Source of the DNA: Heliopora coerulea
Taxonomy: Eukaryota; Cnidaria; Anthozoa; Scleralcyonacea; Helioporidae
NCBI GenBank assembly: GCA_030142905.1
Contig: JASJOG010000012.1
Coordinates: forward strand, 1,435,501 to 1,499,500
DNA: 64,000 nucleotides
Reading direction: 5' to 3'
Of the stretch, positions 42,560 through 53,264 are shown in pieces. Below the pieces are notes generated by a model. That model saw only the letters and a list, made by a program, of their open reading frames with translations. It was not told the DNA's origin and searched no databases. The translations under genes and the position numbers were made by a program. Positions within the stretch are counted from its first letter, which is position 1; each line of letters starts with the position of its first letter.

Positions 42560-45500
42560 GTAAGACCAATAACTTGCCGCAACGTGTTTGATTACATTCG
42601 CTTCAAAAGCTTTTTAAATTTTAGTAGAGAGTTTGTTAGGTTTTATGTATTTCCTTTCTTTGACAACACTAAAAAATGTATCAAAGGTTGTTTAATGTAT
42701 TGTAATCGTAGTTCATCCATAGCAAAGGATTTTTGAAGAGTAAATCAACCTTGAGGTGTCGACTTCAGTTGACTTTAGTCTGCCATGTCGTCATTCGTGT
42801 TTTATTTTAAATTAAGGAATTTGATGATTATCGAGATGCAGACGACGCTGTTCATGACCTAAATAACAAGGATCTGTTAGGAGACAGGTAAAACGCGACA
42901 TTATTTTCATTTGTTTGTAAAAGTAGGAAGGTCGTCCGAGTTTGGAGTCGAAAATGTCGGCTCCTGCGACGCAGTCACTTTGATTTACAATTTGCTATTG
43001 CTCTTCCCTTCATGGTCGTTCTAGTTTCAGTTTCTGCATTCATGTTCGTGACATCCTTAATGTAGGCTAAGGATTTGGAAGGAGCTTTAAACTTTTACTT
43101 GCTGAGAACACGTCTTATATTTCGTTCAACATAAGAAAACTTCTTGATGGCCAGGCTATATGCGCAGGAATTGCTTGGGAGAAGTCGGTCACAAGGCCCG
43201 TAACACGAGATTATTGGTGCAGAATACATCCCCCTTCCCCAAAGGATCTGGGCAAGGAGCAGAACTTGGCACAAATACTGATTTTTGAGTGTCTAGTAAC
43301 TCCTGGGTATTAATGAATGATTTGAGTGCAACTTTTGAGTATTCATTGCAGAATACTGCTGTGAATCAAATAGCCAAGCTTCAAGTAAATTGATTTCACT
43401 CCCTATGCCATTTTACATTTCAATTAAGACTATTTTTGAAAAAAGAGTTGTGGAAATTTGTCATACCAGAATTATAAGGAGTAAATTTTGTGGTCAGTGG
43501 AGTCACCAATCTTTACCGAGCATGTGTTGTAACCTGATTGTTACTTAACGAAGGCTCTTGGAATAAGCCTCTGACGAGGTAGAATCCAAACCAACTCAAG
43601 TCAGCTGAAAGGATCTGAATAGCAATAAGAGAACTGATTGGATCTTTTCAAGATGATGTAATACATCTTGACCGATTAGGCATATGACCTTTATCTCAAC
43701 AAATTTCATGTTGTCCTTAATATGGCTGAGTTCCAGTTCTCCCTAAATTTTAATCTTATGAGCAATGTACAAGTACAAATGTTGAAAAGGGTCACTCAAG
43801 TGGTACATGGCCAAGTATCATGATTGAGTGTCCTGCTTCTAGCAAGGAGTGTACCAAACACAGCTGTTATATACGTTCTCCACAAATTTTTTACTCCTGA
43901 TCACACAATTTTTTTTCCACCAACATTACATACTTTTTAGAAAATTGTTTCTGTTCAGATTTCACATGATTAATTTCCTAACAAACCAGTTTTATTTCTA
44001 AGGCTAGTAGAACTGTAAGGTTTCAGTTTAGTACCCCCATGAGATGTTCAGGGTTTGAAATAACAATTTGTGATTCGTGAATCAAATTACGACTTTCATT
44101 AAATCCTAATTTTCTAATGAGGCTGGTGTATTGCAGCAGTCATGATTCTTTGGTATATTTTGTGAGTGGTAATGAATTTTGTGAGCAAGATGTGATTGTT
44201 TACTGAACATATTTGTTATGGGAATTTGCCATATTTCTTTGTAGAATTAATGTTGATGCCATCAAATTTGTCTGGTACACAAACTTTTTTTGTTAAATTA
44301 TTTGGGCACATAAACATGATGAAGGAAGCAAGTATAAATACTGAAATGGAGTGGCAAAATGATTTGAATCTGATTTGAATTAAGTGTGTGGGAAAAGCTT
44401 TCACTGATCGTAATGTTTTATGTGAATGCAGAAATGTCCTCAACCTTTTTGAAACTCTGATCATTACCTCTTTTACCACCGCTAAATTGGGGTGTGTAAA
44501 GAAATCCTTCCAAAGGTCTATAGTTGTTATTAGGATGGTGGTTATAATCTTTGTAATAGAGCTTTGAATTCTGGAAAAATCATGAACTATTTTTCAATAA
44601 TTGTGAATGGTGAACCATTTTCCTTGAGGGGCTTTTGCTTGAAATATCAGTTCTTCATTTTACTAATTTAGTTCAGGACATATCAAAATGCCATACACAT
44701 TTTTTACTTTGTTACAGAGTTACAGTGGAACATGCTAGACCAACCCGACCCAGCAGTTACAGAAGTGGTGGTGGAGGTGGAGGAAGACGAGATTGGGGAG
44801 GTGGAGGATCACGTGGGTTCACATTCCGTGAAAAGTGAGCAAAATTTGCAGTTGTATTTCTGTTCTTAGTCCAGCCAGAACTTTCAGCATGAAAATCATT
44901 TTATAAACCTTGTCTTTTACTCTATAAAGACGGACCTTTGGTTTCAACTCCAGGTATGGTGCCCCATATAACACAGAATGGCGAGTCCTTGTTGAAAATT
45001 TGTCGACGAGAGCAGGCTGGCAGGTCAGTTTTAAAAAAATTATTTTTCAAGTTTCATTTTTCTTTTCTCATCAAAATTGAAGTTGAATGTTATCTATTTC
45101 ATAAAATAAACTTCTTATTTTCTTTCAGTTCAATTTTTTGTATGCTTGATCTTATTTTTGCATCAGATTAGTTAGTTTTCATGTATTTGAAAATATTGCC
45201 AAATTTGTAGTTTTCTTAAGTCAACAAAACATTTTTGACTGGACAAAAGTTTCAAATTACTTTGTGATGCTCCAGATTGGAAGAACTTAAAATCAAGAGA
45301 TGAATAATCAAAGTTCTGTATGGTTCAAAATTGTAGTTTTTGACATCCAAAATGTCAACTTGTATGCAGATTAAAGCTTTAATGTCATGTTATTCCAACT
45401 GACATGAAAACAAACTGTACATTAAGGGTTTTAATGCTACAATATTGGTTACTTCAAAACCCAATTTTGCTTCAACCATTCAGCAAATTTTACTTTTATA

Positions 45501-48500
45501 CCAACATCTTAGGTGGTATGAAAGATTGTCTTCTCATTTGGTCAGCTGAAAACAGTGGTAGGCTAGCGTTGGTTAAATTGGGCCAGGCTAAATTTAATTG
45601 GCCGCAAACTGGTTACCTTGGTGACAAGTGGCCTGGTTCTTTTCCCTTGGCTTCTCTGTGCAAATGTACCACCAGCAATTTTTTCTGGAATGTGTGGAGT
45701 ATGTTAAATTGGGCACCTCTAGATTAAATTGGTTAAGAACTGGTAACCTTGGTGACCAATGGCCTGGTTCATTTCTCTTGGCTTTTCTGCCCAAACCAAA
45801 AATGCTGGCTGCAATTTTTTGGTTATTCATATCCACATGGCCCTGGGCTTTCCATATTTGGGAAATACAGCATGCTACTGGCTTAGAATTTTGGTTAAGC
45901 TGGAAAAGAAACCGTTGGTTGTGTTGGTAGCTTGCTAGGCAATTCTGGTGTGCTCAAATGTAGGGTTGATTGGTTTATCAATTGTGAAGAAAAGGTAAGG
46001 TTTACTGAAGCATTTGGAAATGAATTATTTAGGCAACATTGTGTTACTGTATTTCAAAGCCTAAAGCAACCTAGGAAAGCTTTGCAGAGACCAAAGATAA
46101 TTATAAGTAAATGTATCTACTGCCTAAACAAGTTCAAAACTTTAGACAAACATTTCTTATATGTGGTGATTACTTCTGGTACTTCAACAAGTCGAAAAGT
46201 TAAATGCAAGGGTAAATACCATGAATGAAGTTGTTCAGGCCAAGCATTCTCAAGTTAAAATTGTTAATGTATATTAAAAGATAAGTCATAATAATTATGA
46301 GGCATCTGATATCACAAAGTGCATAATGTATTTGTCATATTTTAATGAGAAGTGCAAGTTAGGAAAACTGCCATCATAAATGAAAATTTCTTGGTAAATC
46401 AGGCCTGTTGATCTGAGACAAAAGTTTGTTGTCCATGCAAATTGATGGATTACACCATTAAATTGTTATTTAATGTACAGTGTACAAGCAATAAATAAAA
46501 ACATACCAAATCTGTAAAATAGAAAATACCAAATTTGCATTTTATAATGTATGAACATACCATTTAAAAGCTGCCAAGAAATTGTGTTACCTAAAGTAAT
46601 AACTTTACAATATTATAGTCATTAATCAAGGAATAAAGATTAGAGCCCTGCTCAAAATGCTAAAGTGCAATGCCACAATGATGATGACAGATAAACATGT
46701 TAAGATGAAGTTACAGTTTAATTCTAACATTTTGTTGCTATTTGTGCAACATCTTCAGAGTAATAGGTCACAGTTGCCAAATTCAACCTACACATAAAAC
46801 TATATATAGTTAATTACATTTGTCATTAAATGGTTTACTAATAGTTGCAGCATATTTATTCCACCTTACTTAATTTTGCCATAGTACATTATAATTTTGA
46901 ATTTTGCTTTTGAGAATGTGAACCTTTTATTGTAGGATTTAAAAGACTACATGAGGCAGGCTGGGGATGTGACTTTTACACAATGTCACAAGGATCGTGC
47001 AGGAGAGGGGTAAGCAAGTAGAATAATTCAAAGCTGGTTTTTAATTTCTTTATGCAGGTTTTGTAAGTTTTTGAGATCTTTCTTATGCCTAAAGTAAAAC
47101 AGTGTAGATCCAATCTAAATAAGGTTTGGCAAAAGTTTGTTGTAATCATGTGATACTTTGGACATCATGTGACACATCCATTCATGGATAGCTGAAGTAG
47201 CAAACAGCAATATTATAAGTATGTATCTGTACTCTCCCTCTTTATATGTATACAGCTAATTCAATAAAGATTGTCCTTTGGAGACCTGAACCTCAAACAT
47301 TGAGGGTGCAAAGTTTGTTAGGAAATGCTTATTTAACTACTGGTAGAAATTTATAAGATGTTGCTTGGTCAGTTATGCAAAGCAAGCTAATTGACCGATT
47401 TATAGAAACGTTTTGCCGTTGGGAAAGTGAGGTTCTGTCAGTATGGCCACCTCGTGGTGGCTGAATTGTTGAGGTGAGCCAAGATGTGTGAAGGAGGATT
47501 TGCATAACATGAGGTGCATAAAAAATGGAGAGGTAAAATGCAGCTCATCTCATTCTTAAAGTCGTGTGTCACTCTAACCAGATTAAATACGACACTTACA
47601 GTCGCCGCCATTTTAACCTCGTGTTATAAAAATCCTGCTTTACACATTTCATGAAGAATAGAGTTGCAAGTCAACTGCTATGTAAAATTTCCCAGAGGAC
47701 TTACAATATAAAATAAAACGAGCGCGAAGCCCGATGCAAATATGTATGTACGTATGTATGTATGTATAGTTTAGGAGAAAATATATATGTATTATGTATA
47801 TAAAATGTGTATGTATAATATGTATAAAATATGTATACACATACATATTTTACCCCAAACGTTACTCTATTTTGCCTTAAAATTCAAGCGAAATAAGATA
47901 CAACAACTGTATGTTTTTTAGTGTGGTTGAATTTGCCTGTGAAGACGATATGAAAAGAGCAATCAGAAAACTTGATGGAACAGAACTCATGGGAAAACGT
48001 GTCAGATTGTCCGAGGTATTAAACTGCGTGGTTTGTGTACTGAAAAAATTCGTATGACTTGACTGTCTCTTGGGCGTTCAAGTTGATTAGGAGTTAATTC
48101 CATCGTTTTATTCGCCTTCAGAGCACCAGAGGTGGAGGAGGAAGAAGGCGTTCCCGCTCTCGTTCGCCTCGGAGGCAAGTTTTTTATTAGACAAAGTTAA
48201 AGCCAAACTCGTTTGTTATGCTTTACAGAGCTCGTGAACCATTCATGAACCAGAGAAGAACTAATACATTTTTAGTTACTTTTTAGAAGTTGGAATAAAA
48301 GCATGCATAGATTCAACAAACTTTGTTGTTGATTTTCTTTCTAACGTAGTACCGCAGCCCAAAACATCGGGCCAGTTGACACCATTGAACTCTAAAAAGA
48401 CTGAAACGATACCAGCAAACTGTATTTTCAAGCCTTCGTGGAGGCTGACATGTAGGTCAATTTGCAGGTTATCCCAGCCTCCTACGCGATAAAACACGCA

Positions 48501-49521
48501 ACCTATTGCGGAAAAAACTTGACCTAACTTTCGGATTTTGATTTTATCCTTAGCAGGTAAAAGACTATGTCGGTAGGACTGCATATTTGTCAGAATTAAC
48601 TGTCAATGAAAAATAAAGGTTCAGTACAGCTTTTTCCCACGCCGTGTCTTTAACCTACACAGTGAACTCGATTTATATATGTGGAGTGCTAACTGGCAAA
48701 TGAAAAGTGAAGCCAAGATGGCTGCCCATGGAGGGCAATTTCGTACGTCAGTTTGAGTCCGCTACGCGGGCTTGTACGTCAGTTTTAGTCTCCCACGCGA
48801 CTTTTTAGATTTTCTGAAGAGTTTTCTTTGGAAATACACACAAAACATGTTCTTCAGAAGATAGAAATATGCTTAAGAATTTCAAATATATTTCGTCAAG
48901 GTCGAACCGAGTAACAGGTAGTACATTTCCACGAAAACGAATTACAAACTCACGAAAAACCTGATAAAACGGTCTCGAAAGAAACCTCGTTCTCTAAAGC
49001 CGTTTCTCTGCTGATACAAATTAGGACAAAAGCACGTATTTATTTCGTATATTAGTTGACTCAGAGAGTACGAACATGGCGATGAAATGAACACTCCGTT
49101 AGAACGAAAGCGGAATTACTCCGTAGCACTTGGCTAAAGAACAATCTCACTCAATCATAACCTTCGTGGCTTGCGTGTTGTCATTGTTTTATTTATTTAT
49201 TTAAACATCTTTAGACACGGTAACCTGATCATCCAACAAGGGGTTGCTTTTTATAGGGCCGTGTTAATTGTTAACAGTCGATTCCGTTACAAAATTGTCA
49301 TTTCTTTCTTCACCAGGTTTTCTCGTTCACCACGTCGCAGTCCATCTCGTTCGCCACGAAGATCCCGCTCGCCTCGTTCTGTCTCCAGGTCTCCGCGTCG
49401 GGATTCCCCTTCGCCGTCCCCGAGCCGTGGCTCCCCGCGGAGATCTCCTCGACGCTCTCCGTCCCCACCGCTGAGTCGCGATGGTAATCCGAGCCCTATG
49501 CGAAATGCAGATTTGGATTAA
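42425..49521 (+). CDS. Serine/arginine-rich splicing factor, SRSF4/5/6-like (8 exons)
   Basis: Exons: 42425-42559, 42817-42887, 44718-44834, 44954-45023, 46936-47009, 47922-48015, 48122-48174, 49317-49521. They total 819 nt, or 272 codons plus TAA. Residues about 7-75 form RRM1 (RVFVGRLS as RNP2, NGFAFIEF as RNP1, split by intron 1). A Gly/Arg hinge follows (YRSGGGGGGRRDW). RRM2 spans about 112-187 (WRVLVENLS, GWQDLKDYMRQAGDVTF, VVEFACEDDMKRAI). An RS domain (RRRSRSRSPRR, SPRRSPSRSPRRSRSPR) ends in NPSPMRNADLD. Two RRMs plus the WQDLKD signature place it in the SRSF4/5/6 (B52/SRp55) group, a nuclear pre-mRNA splicing regulator. The start is the first ATG of the RRM frame (AAAATGAGCCG). The last intron has a GC donor. 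Confidence 0.94.
42817..42887 (+). CDS. SR protein exon 2: second half of RRM1
   Basis: The acceptor is AATTAAG| and the exon ends GACAG|GTAAAA in phase 2. Encodes EFDDYRDADDAVHDLNNKDL, completing RNP1 and the helix that follows it. Confidence 0.92.
44718..44834 (+). CDS. SR protein exon 3: end of RRM1 and glycine-rich hinge
   Basis: The acceptor is GTTACAG| and the exon ends GTGAAAA|GTGAGC in phase 2. Encodes VTVEHARPTRP and the hinge RSGGGGGGRRDWGGGGSRG. An in-frame TGA overlaps the donor, so failure to splice would terminate translation at once. Confidence 0.9.
44954..45023 (+). CDS. SR protein exon 4: start of RRM2
   Basis: The acceptor is AACTCCAG| and the exon ends TGGCAG|GTCAGT in phase 0. 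Encodes YGAPYNTEWRVLVENLSTRA and GWQ. The preceding intron is only 119 bp. Confidence 0.92.
45600..45800. repeat. Direct repeat pair in SR gene intron 4
   Basis: GGTTACCTTGGTGACAAGTG (45612) and GGTAACCTTGGTGACCAATG (about 45743) start two related blocks of about 130 bp, both followed by GCCTGGTTC and CTTGGCTT. They look like two units of a dispersed repeat. Confidence 0.6.
46936..47009 (+). CDS. SR protein exon 5: RRM2 DLKD helix
   Basis: The acceptor is ATTGTAG| and the exon ends GAGAGGG|GTAAGC in phase 2. Encodes DLKDYMRQAGDVTFTQCHKD. The SR-family heptapeptide is split between this exon and exon 4. Confidence 0.93.
47922..48015 (+). CDS. SR protein exon 6: end of RRM2
   Basis: The acceptor is TTTTTTAG| and the exon ends TCCGAG|GTATTA in phase 0. 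Encodes VVEFACEDDMKRAIRKLDGT and GKRVRLSE. Confidence 0.93.
48122..48174 (+). CDS. SR protein exon 7: start of RS domain, GC donor
   Basis: The acceptor is GCCTTCAG| and the exon ends CGGAG|GCAAGT. Encodes STRGGGGRRRSRSRSPR. The next exon needs a phase-2 join to keep the RS frame, and only the GC at 48175 gives it. The AG|GCAAGT context is the consensus for GC-AG introns. Confidence 0.88.
48276..48584 (-). other. Antisense 102-codon ORF inside SR gene intron 7
   Basis: Minus strand, ATG to stop, with protein-like composition: KDKIKIRKLGQVFSAIGCVF, GGWDNLQIDLHVSLHEGLK, then LEFNGVNWPDVLGCG. It is neither low complexity nor a copy of a repeat seen elsewhere in the window. No family was recognised. 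It may be an exon of an antisense gene, a retrocopy fragment or chance. Confidence 0.35.
48660..49000. mobile_element. Element B, single-arm copy
   Basis: Matches 1086-1420 from GTGAACTCGATTTATATATG through AAGTGAAGCCAAGATGG and TTTTAGTCTCCCACGCGA to CCTGATAAAACGGTCTCGA. It lies in the GC-AG intron of the SR gene. The right inverted arm is missing. Confidence 0.7.
49317..49521 (+). CDS. SR protein exon 8: RS domain and stop
   Basis: The acceptor is TTCACCAG|; phase 2 from exon 7. Encodes FSRSPRRSPSRSPRRSRSPR, then repeated SP and SPRR blocks and NPSPMRNADLD, with TAA at 49519-49521. Reading the other phases gives no RS repeats. Confidence 0.93.
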
Positions 49522-49725
49522 AGCTGGAAAGACCCGGCTGGACTTCAAGCCAGTTAATTCTAAACTGTGAATTGTACGGGGAAACTGATTTTACATAAAA
49601 AAAAACTGCGAGAAACTACTACTGGCTGCAAGAAAGTCTACTTCTGTGTTTAGGAGTTAGAGTAGAGATACGATTCTGGCATTACTTTTTTGTCTGTTAT
49701 TATTTTAAATCGTAGGTCTAAAGAA

Positions 49726-49731
49726 AATAAA
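49726..49731 (+). terminator. Poly(A) signal AATAAA of the SR gene
   Basis: AATAAA lies 205 bp after the stop codon, followed by GT/T-rich DNA (CCGGTAAGTTTTATGTGAG). It is the first consensus signal downstream of the SR gene. Confidence 0.7.
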
Positions 49732-51146
49732 CTGTTCCGGTAAGTTTTATGTGAGTCGTGCCTTTCTGTCGAATTGTGGATGTATGGGGATGAACTTCTC
49801 GGATTGTTCTTGAAGTTCGTTGTGCAGGCTCAGCAGGGATGACTTAATCGTAGGGAGCCGTGGTGCATTGCGGGGGCCTCGATGAACATCCAGAGGGTAT
49901 ATCAGCCAGGGTCTTACTTTGCTCACTGCTGATAACAGTGGGGAGCGGAGGTAAGACCCTGGGTACGAGGTTGGGGGGATATTGTAGTGGATTGTAATGT
50001 GAAATTATTGACACGGCAGCTGTAAATCGCCCCCCATCATAAAACAAGTCGTTTTATGATTGTAAAAGGCGTTTCCAAGTTACCTGGTCAGCTGTGCGAA
50101 GCTTTTCGTGTGAAAATAAATTTTACTTCGCTTTTGAATTTACTCCTATTCTCAAACAAAAGGTAGGATGAGGTTAACTTGGAAATGGCTAATTAAACAA
50201 GCTTGGTTTGATGCTATTCAGACTCTAGTGAGCTAAAAAGGTACGAAGAAGTTCTAAGTTTCAAATGTGAGCGTTAGACTCGAGATTGACACTTGGAAAA
50301 TCGCTTAATGAAAAGTTGGGTGTGAACATACTTGGCGTTGATGGGTTTATATTTCCTTGGACACTGGGCATCAGAAAATGAAAAAAATAACTGAGAACCA
50401 CTGGTTTAAGAAACTAAGGGGTGCTCATTCAGGACATCTCAATTTTCAACTATTTAAAAGAAGAAAAACCTTGGACTGGTTGTGGGGCGCTTTTCCCATC
50501 AGAAAATGTGAATTTCGTGCTTCATACTTCTTAGTCTGCACTCTGCAAATGCTGAAAACGCGGCACAGGAGACAGATGAATAGTGTTCGACATTTTCGCT
50601 CAAGTATTTATACATATCGAAACAACATTGAATTGACTCAAAGTCATTAGAAAAATTGCAACCTGCTGAATGGAAGCGGGTATATCTCTGCGTTGCTTTC
50701 CACCCACGAATTTTTCTTCCCTTCCGTTTATCGCAGGAGAGACGCTGGACGTTGGAAATGAAGGCATTCTATAAGCAGTTTGATAAGTAATCAAATCACA
50801 CTTCAAAGGATAGCACTGTGATAAGTGGATATCACACTCTTGAGAAGAAAGCTCTAATAAGTAGTTATGCACTTCTGATAAACGATTATAACCCTTCGGT
50901 TGAAACAATGAATTGTGGGTGTGTTATGAGGCGAACGGTTACATACCTTGACGAAGGTGTTTAAAAGGTACATCAACGGTCGAACTTCGCCTTCAGGTTG
51001 ATACATAGTTTAACCGTTAAAATTAATAAGTTGCCACGTTACAACAGTGTCCGTTAAAGGGTTAAAAACCCAGGTCAGGGTCTACCGTAACTATCTGATA
51101 ACCAACGAAGAGCTACCGAAACGTGGATTAGAGACGTGTCTGCCCC

Positions 51147-53085
51147 GCCGGTGCGCCCCTTGGTGTAGGCTTTGATAGATTGGGCTAACACAATTTTTGG
51201 CATAATTTACCATTATGAGCACAATTTTCAAGATTTTTCCAAAAAAAGCACTGCAAGCATAATTATCATTTCCCGCTTCTTCTGAAGCATTAAATTACTC
51301 ATTTTTCTATGCTGAAAGAGTTTATCCGAATTTACTAGTACAGTGGAACCTGTATATAACGGCCCTGTATTAAGCGGCCACCCTCTATTAAGCGGCCAGT
51401 TTTTAAAGTCCCGAATTTTGGCCCATACACATGCTGTAATTGTTACCTCTATTAAACGGCCACCTCTATTAAGCGGCCGCGGCCACCGTTAAGCAGTCCC
51501 ATGTTTGTCTTTCTTTTGTTCTTTTCACCTGTATTAAGCGGTCACCCTTAAACGGAAACCCAAAGCCACATGTCTTTTCATGCAGTATTTTCTTGTGTCT
51601 GATTGTGATTAAGAAGCGATCCATCATCATTATAGAAATGACAATGCTAATGCTTATAATTAACCGTTCATTATGGTCAATTATTTTCCAGATGTCAGCA
51701 ATGAGCTGCAGTACAAAATCACGAGATGCAAAAAAATTTGTTTCGAATCTGCTTCCCTCTAGCTCTACTTGAAATTACTTTTTCAGATAGCTTGTTCTTG
51801 AGCAGTGTGATTGTGAAGAAATGGCTTCCAGACGTATACTTGTACGAGATTTCCAGGTCATAACCTCCACCACTTTCAATGCGCTTGCCCTTTACAGTGA
51901 CTTTTTCGTTGCTTGTTGGTTTGAATTTTATTTCCAACAACGCTACTTTAGCAAAATTTCCGTTTTATCTCCACGTTGATCGTAAGAACTATGAAATGAC
52001 GAAATGAGATGTATGTCGTTGCGAACTGTAAGTCAGAAATACTGCATAGTAGAGCAAAAGACAATTGATTGTACCTTTTCATAACTTTACGTTTATTGCA
52101 CCGCTACATTTACAAGTTAGCAACTTTGTTGAAAGTAAAGATCGCCTCAAAGAGCGTTGACTTTCTTATTGTTTGCATGAATGCAGTGTCGTATGACACG
52201 CTATTGAAACTGACATTTGACCACGCCCAGCGAGTATTTTTAGTGATCCTGTATTAAGCGGTCACCTGCATTAAGCGGCCAGTTTCTGAAGTCCCGAGGG
52301 TGGCAGTTATACACAGGTTCTACTGTAATCAGCTTTAAACAGCATGAGAACGTTTGTAGTTTCGTAACCAGTCTCTACTGAGAACTGACCCACTGCCAGC
52401 GGGCTGTACCGCTGTAGTGCTGTAGTGCTGTTTGTTTAACAATCAAGGTGGCGACTTATAGTGATTTGGGGGATGGTAGTGATTTATAACATGAAAACGA
52501 TGTGACCTAAACAGGCAGTGGTCCACGAACAGCTGAAATAACCCGATAACAAACTCTGAGATTAATTGAAGGGAAATAATTATGGAAAGAAAGGAACATC
52601 TGATGAGAAAAATGTAATTCTCATGAGCATTCTCTCTGCTCTCTTCATGCTTCACTGAGCTGCAAGATCATGTCCTTGTAGATTACCTGCAAGCTAGTGT
52701 TATGCCACAGTACAACAAGCGATAAGGACAGAGTTGTTTGTTAAACAGTACGAAAAAGTACAGTATTGGTTCTCCATGAACTACTTACAGTTATAATTTT
52801 AACAGTTATAACTGCTTCAAACGAATACATGCTGTATTTCATTTAACATGTCAACATTAAGTAACACCAACTTCACGACTGCAGTTACCATGAGTACCAT
52901 TTAAAGAAACAATAAAGTAGCATATATTCTTCGCACTTCTTAGTATTATCAGCATAATTTAAAAAAACTGGCACACCTCCCGGCACAATTTCAGCAAAAA
53001 GGGAGCAGTGCTAGTAGCATAATGTGCTAGTTTTACGAGCACAATCTGTCAAAGCCTACCTTGGCGTGCCCCTTGGTGTGCCCCA
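51147..53085. mobile_element. Inverted-repeat element J with nested Tc1/mariner-like element
   Basis: The left end carries GGTGTAGGCTTTGATAGATT and the right end carries the inverted AATCTGTCAAAGCCTACC, with neighbouring GCGCCCCTTGG / CCCCTTGGTGTGCC words. Between them lies a complete TA-flanked element (51341-52325). It fills most of the space between the SR gene and UBE4B. Confidence 0.6.
51341..52325. mobile_element. Tc1/mariner (pogo-type) non-autonomous element
   Basis: The ends CAGTGGAACCTGTATATAAC and TATACACAGGTTCTACTG are inverted and flanked by TA on both sides (51339-51340, 52326-52327). Inside both ends are ATTAAGCGGCCA repeats typical of this group. The 985 bp have no recognisable transposase. 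A 73-codon minus-strand frame (51719-51940) is unassigned. Confidence 0.8.
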
Positions 53086-53240
53086 GACTGACGACTCGAA
53101 TTCATTTCACAAGAATCGCAGGCTCATCTGACGTCATACGAGAAACTAAATGGCCCTAACAAGACAGTTTAAGATGAACATTGTGTGGAGTGTTCGTGGG
53201 ATTTCGAAGTTGTAACTGGCAGTTTAGGGGTTCAGGAAGA

Positions 53241-53264
53241 TGAATGAATTGTCAGCAGAAGAGG
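53241..53264 (+). CDS. UBE4B: UBE4B exon 1 (start codon)
   Basis: ATG at 53241 encodes MNELSAEE, ending GAAGAG|GTAAGT in phase 0. The short N-terminal exon resembles MEELSADE of vertebrate UBE4B, which supports the start choice. Too short to appear as an open frame by length alone. Confidence 0.88.

Noticed and set aside
42560..42736. Extension of SR exon 1 as a 103-residue protein
   Set aside because: The RNP1 motif continues across the intron into exon 2; the extension is read-through of the donor. A short isoform cannot be excluded.
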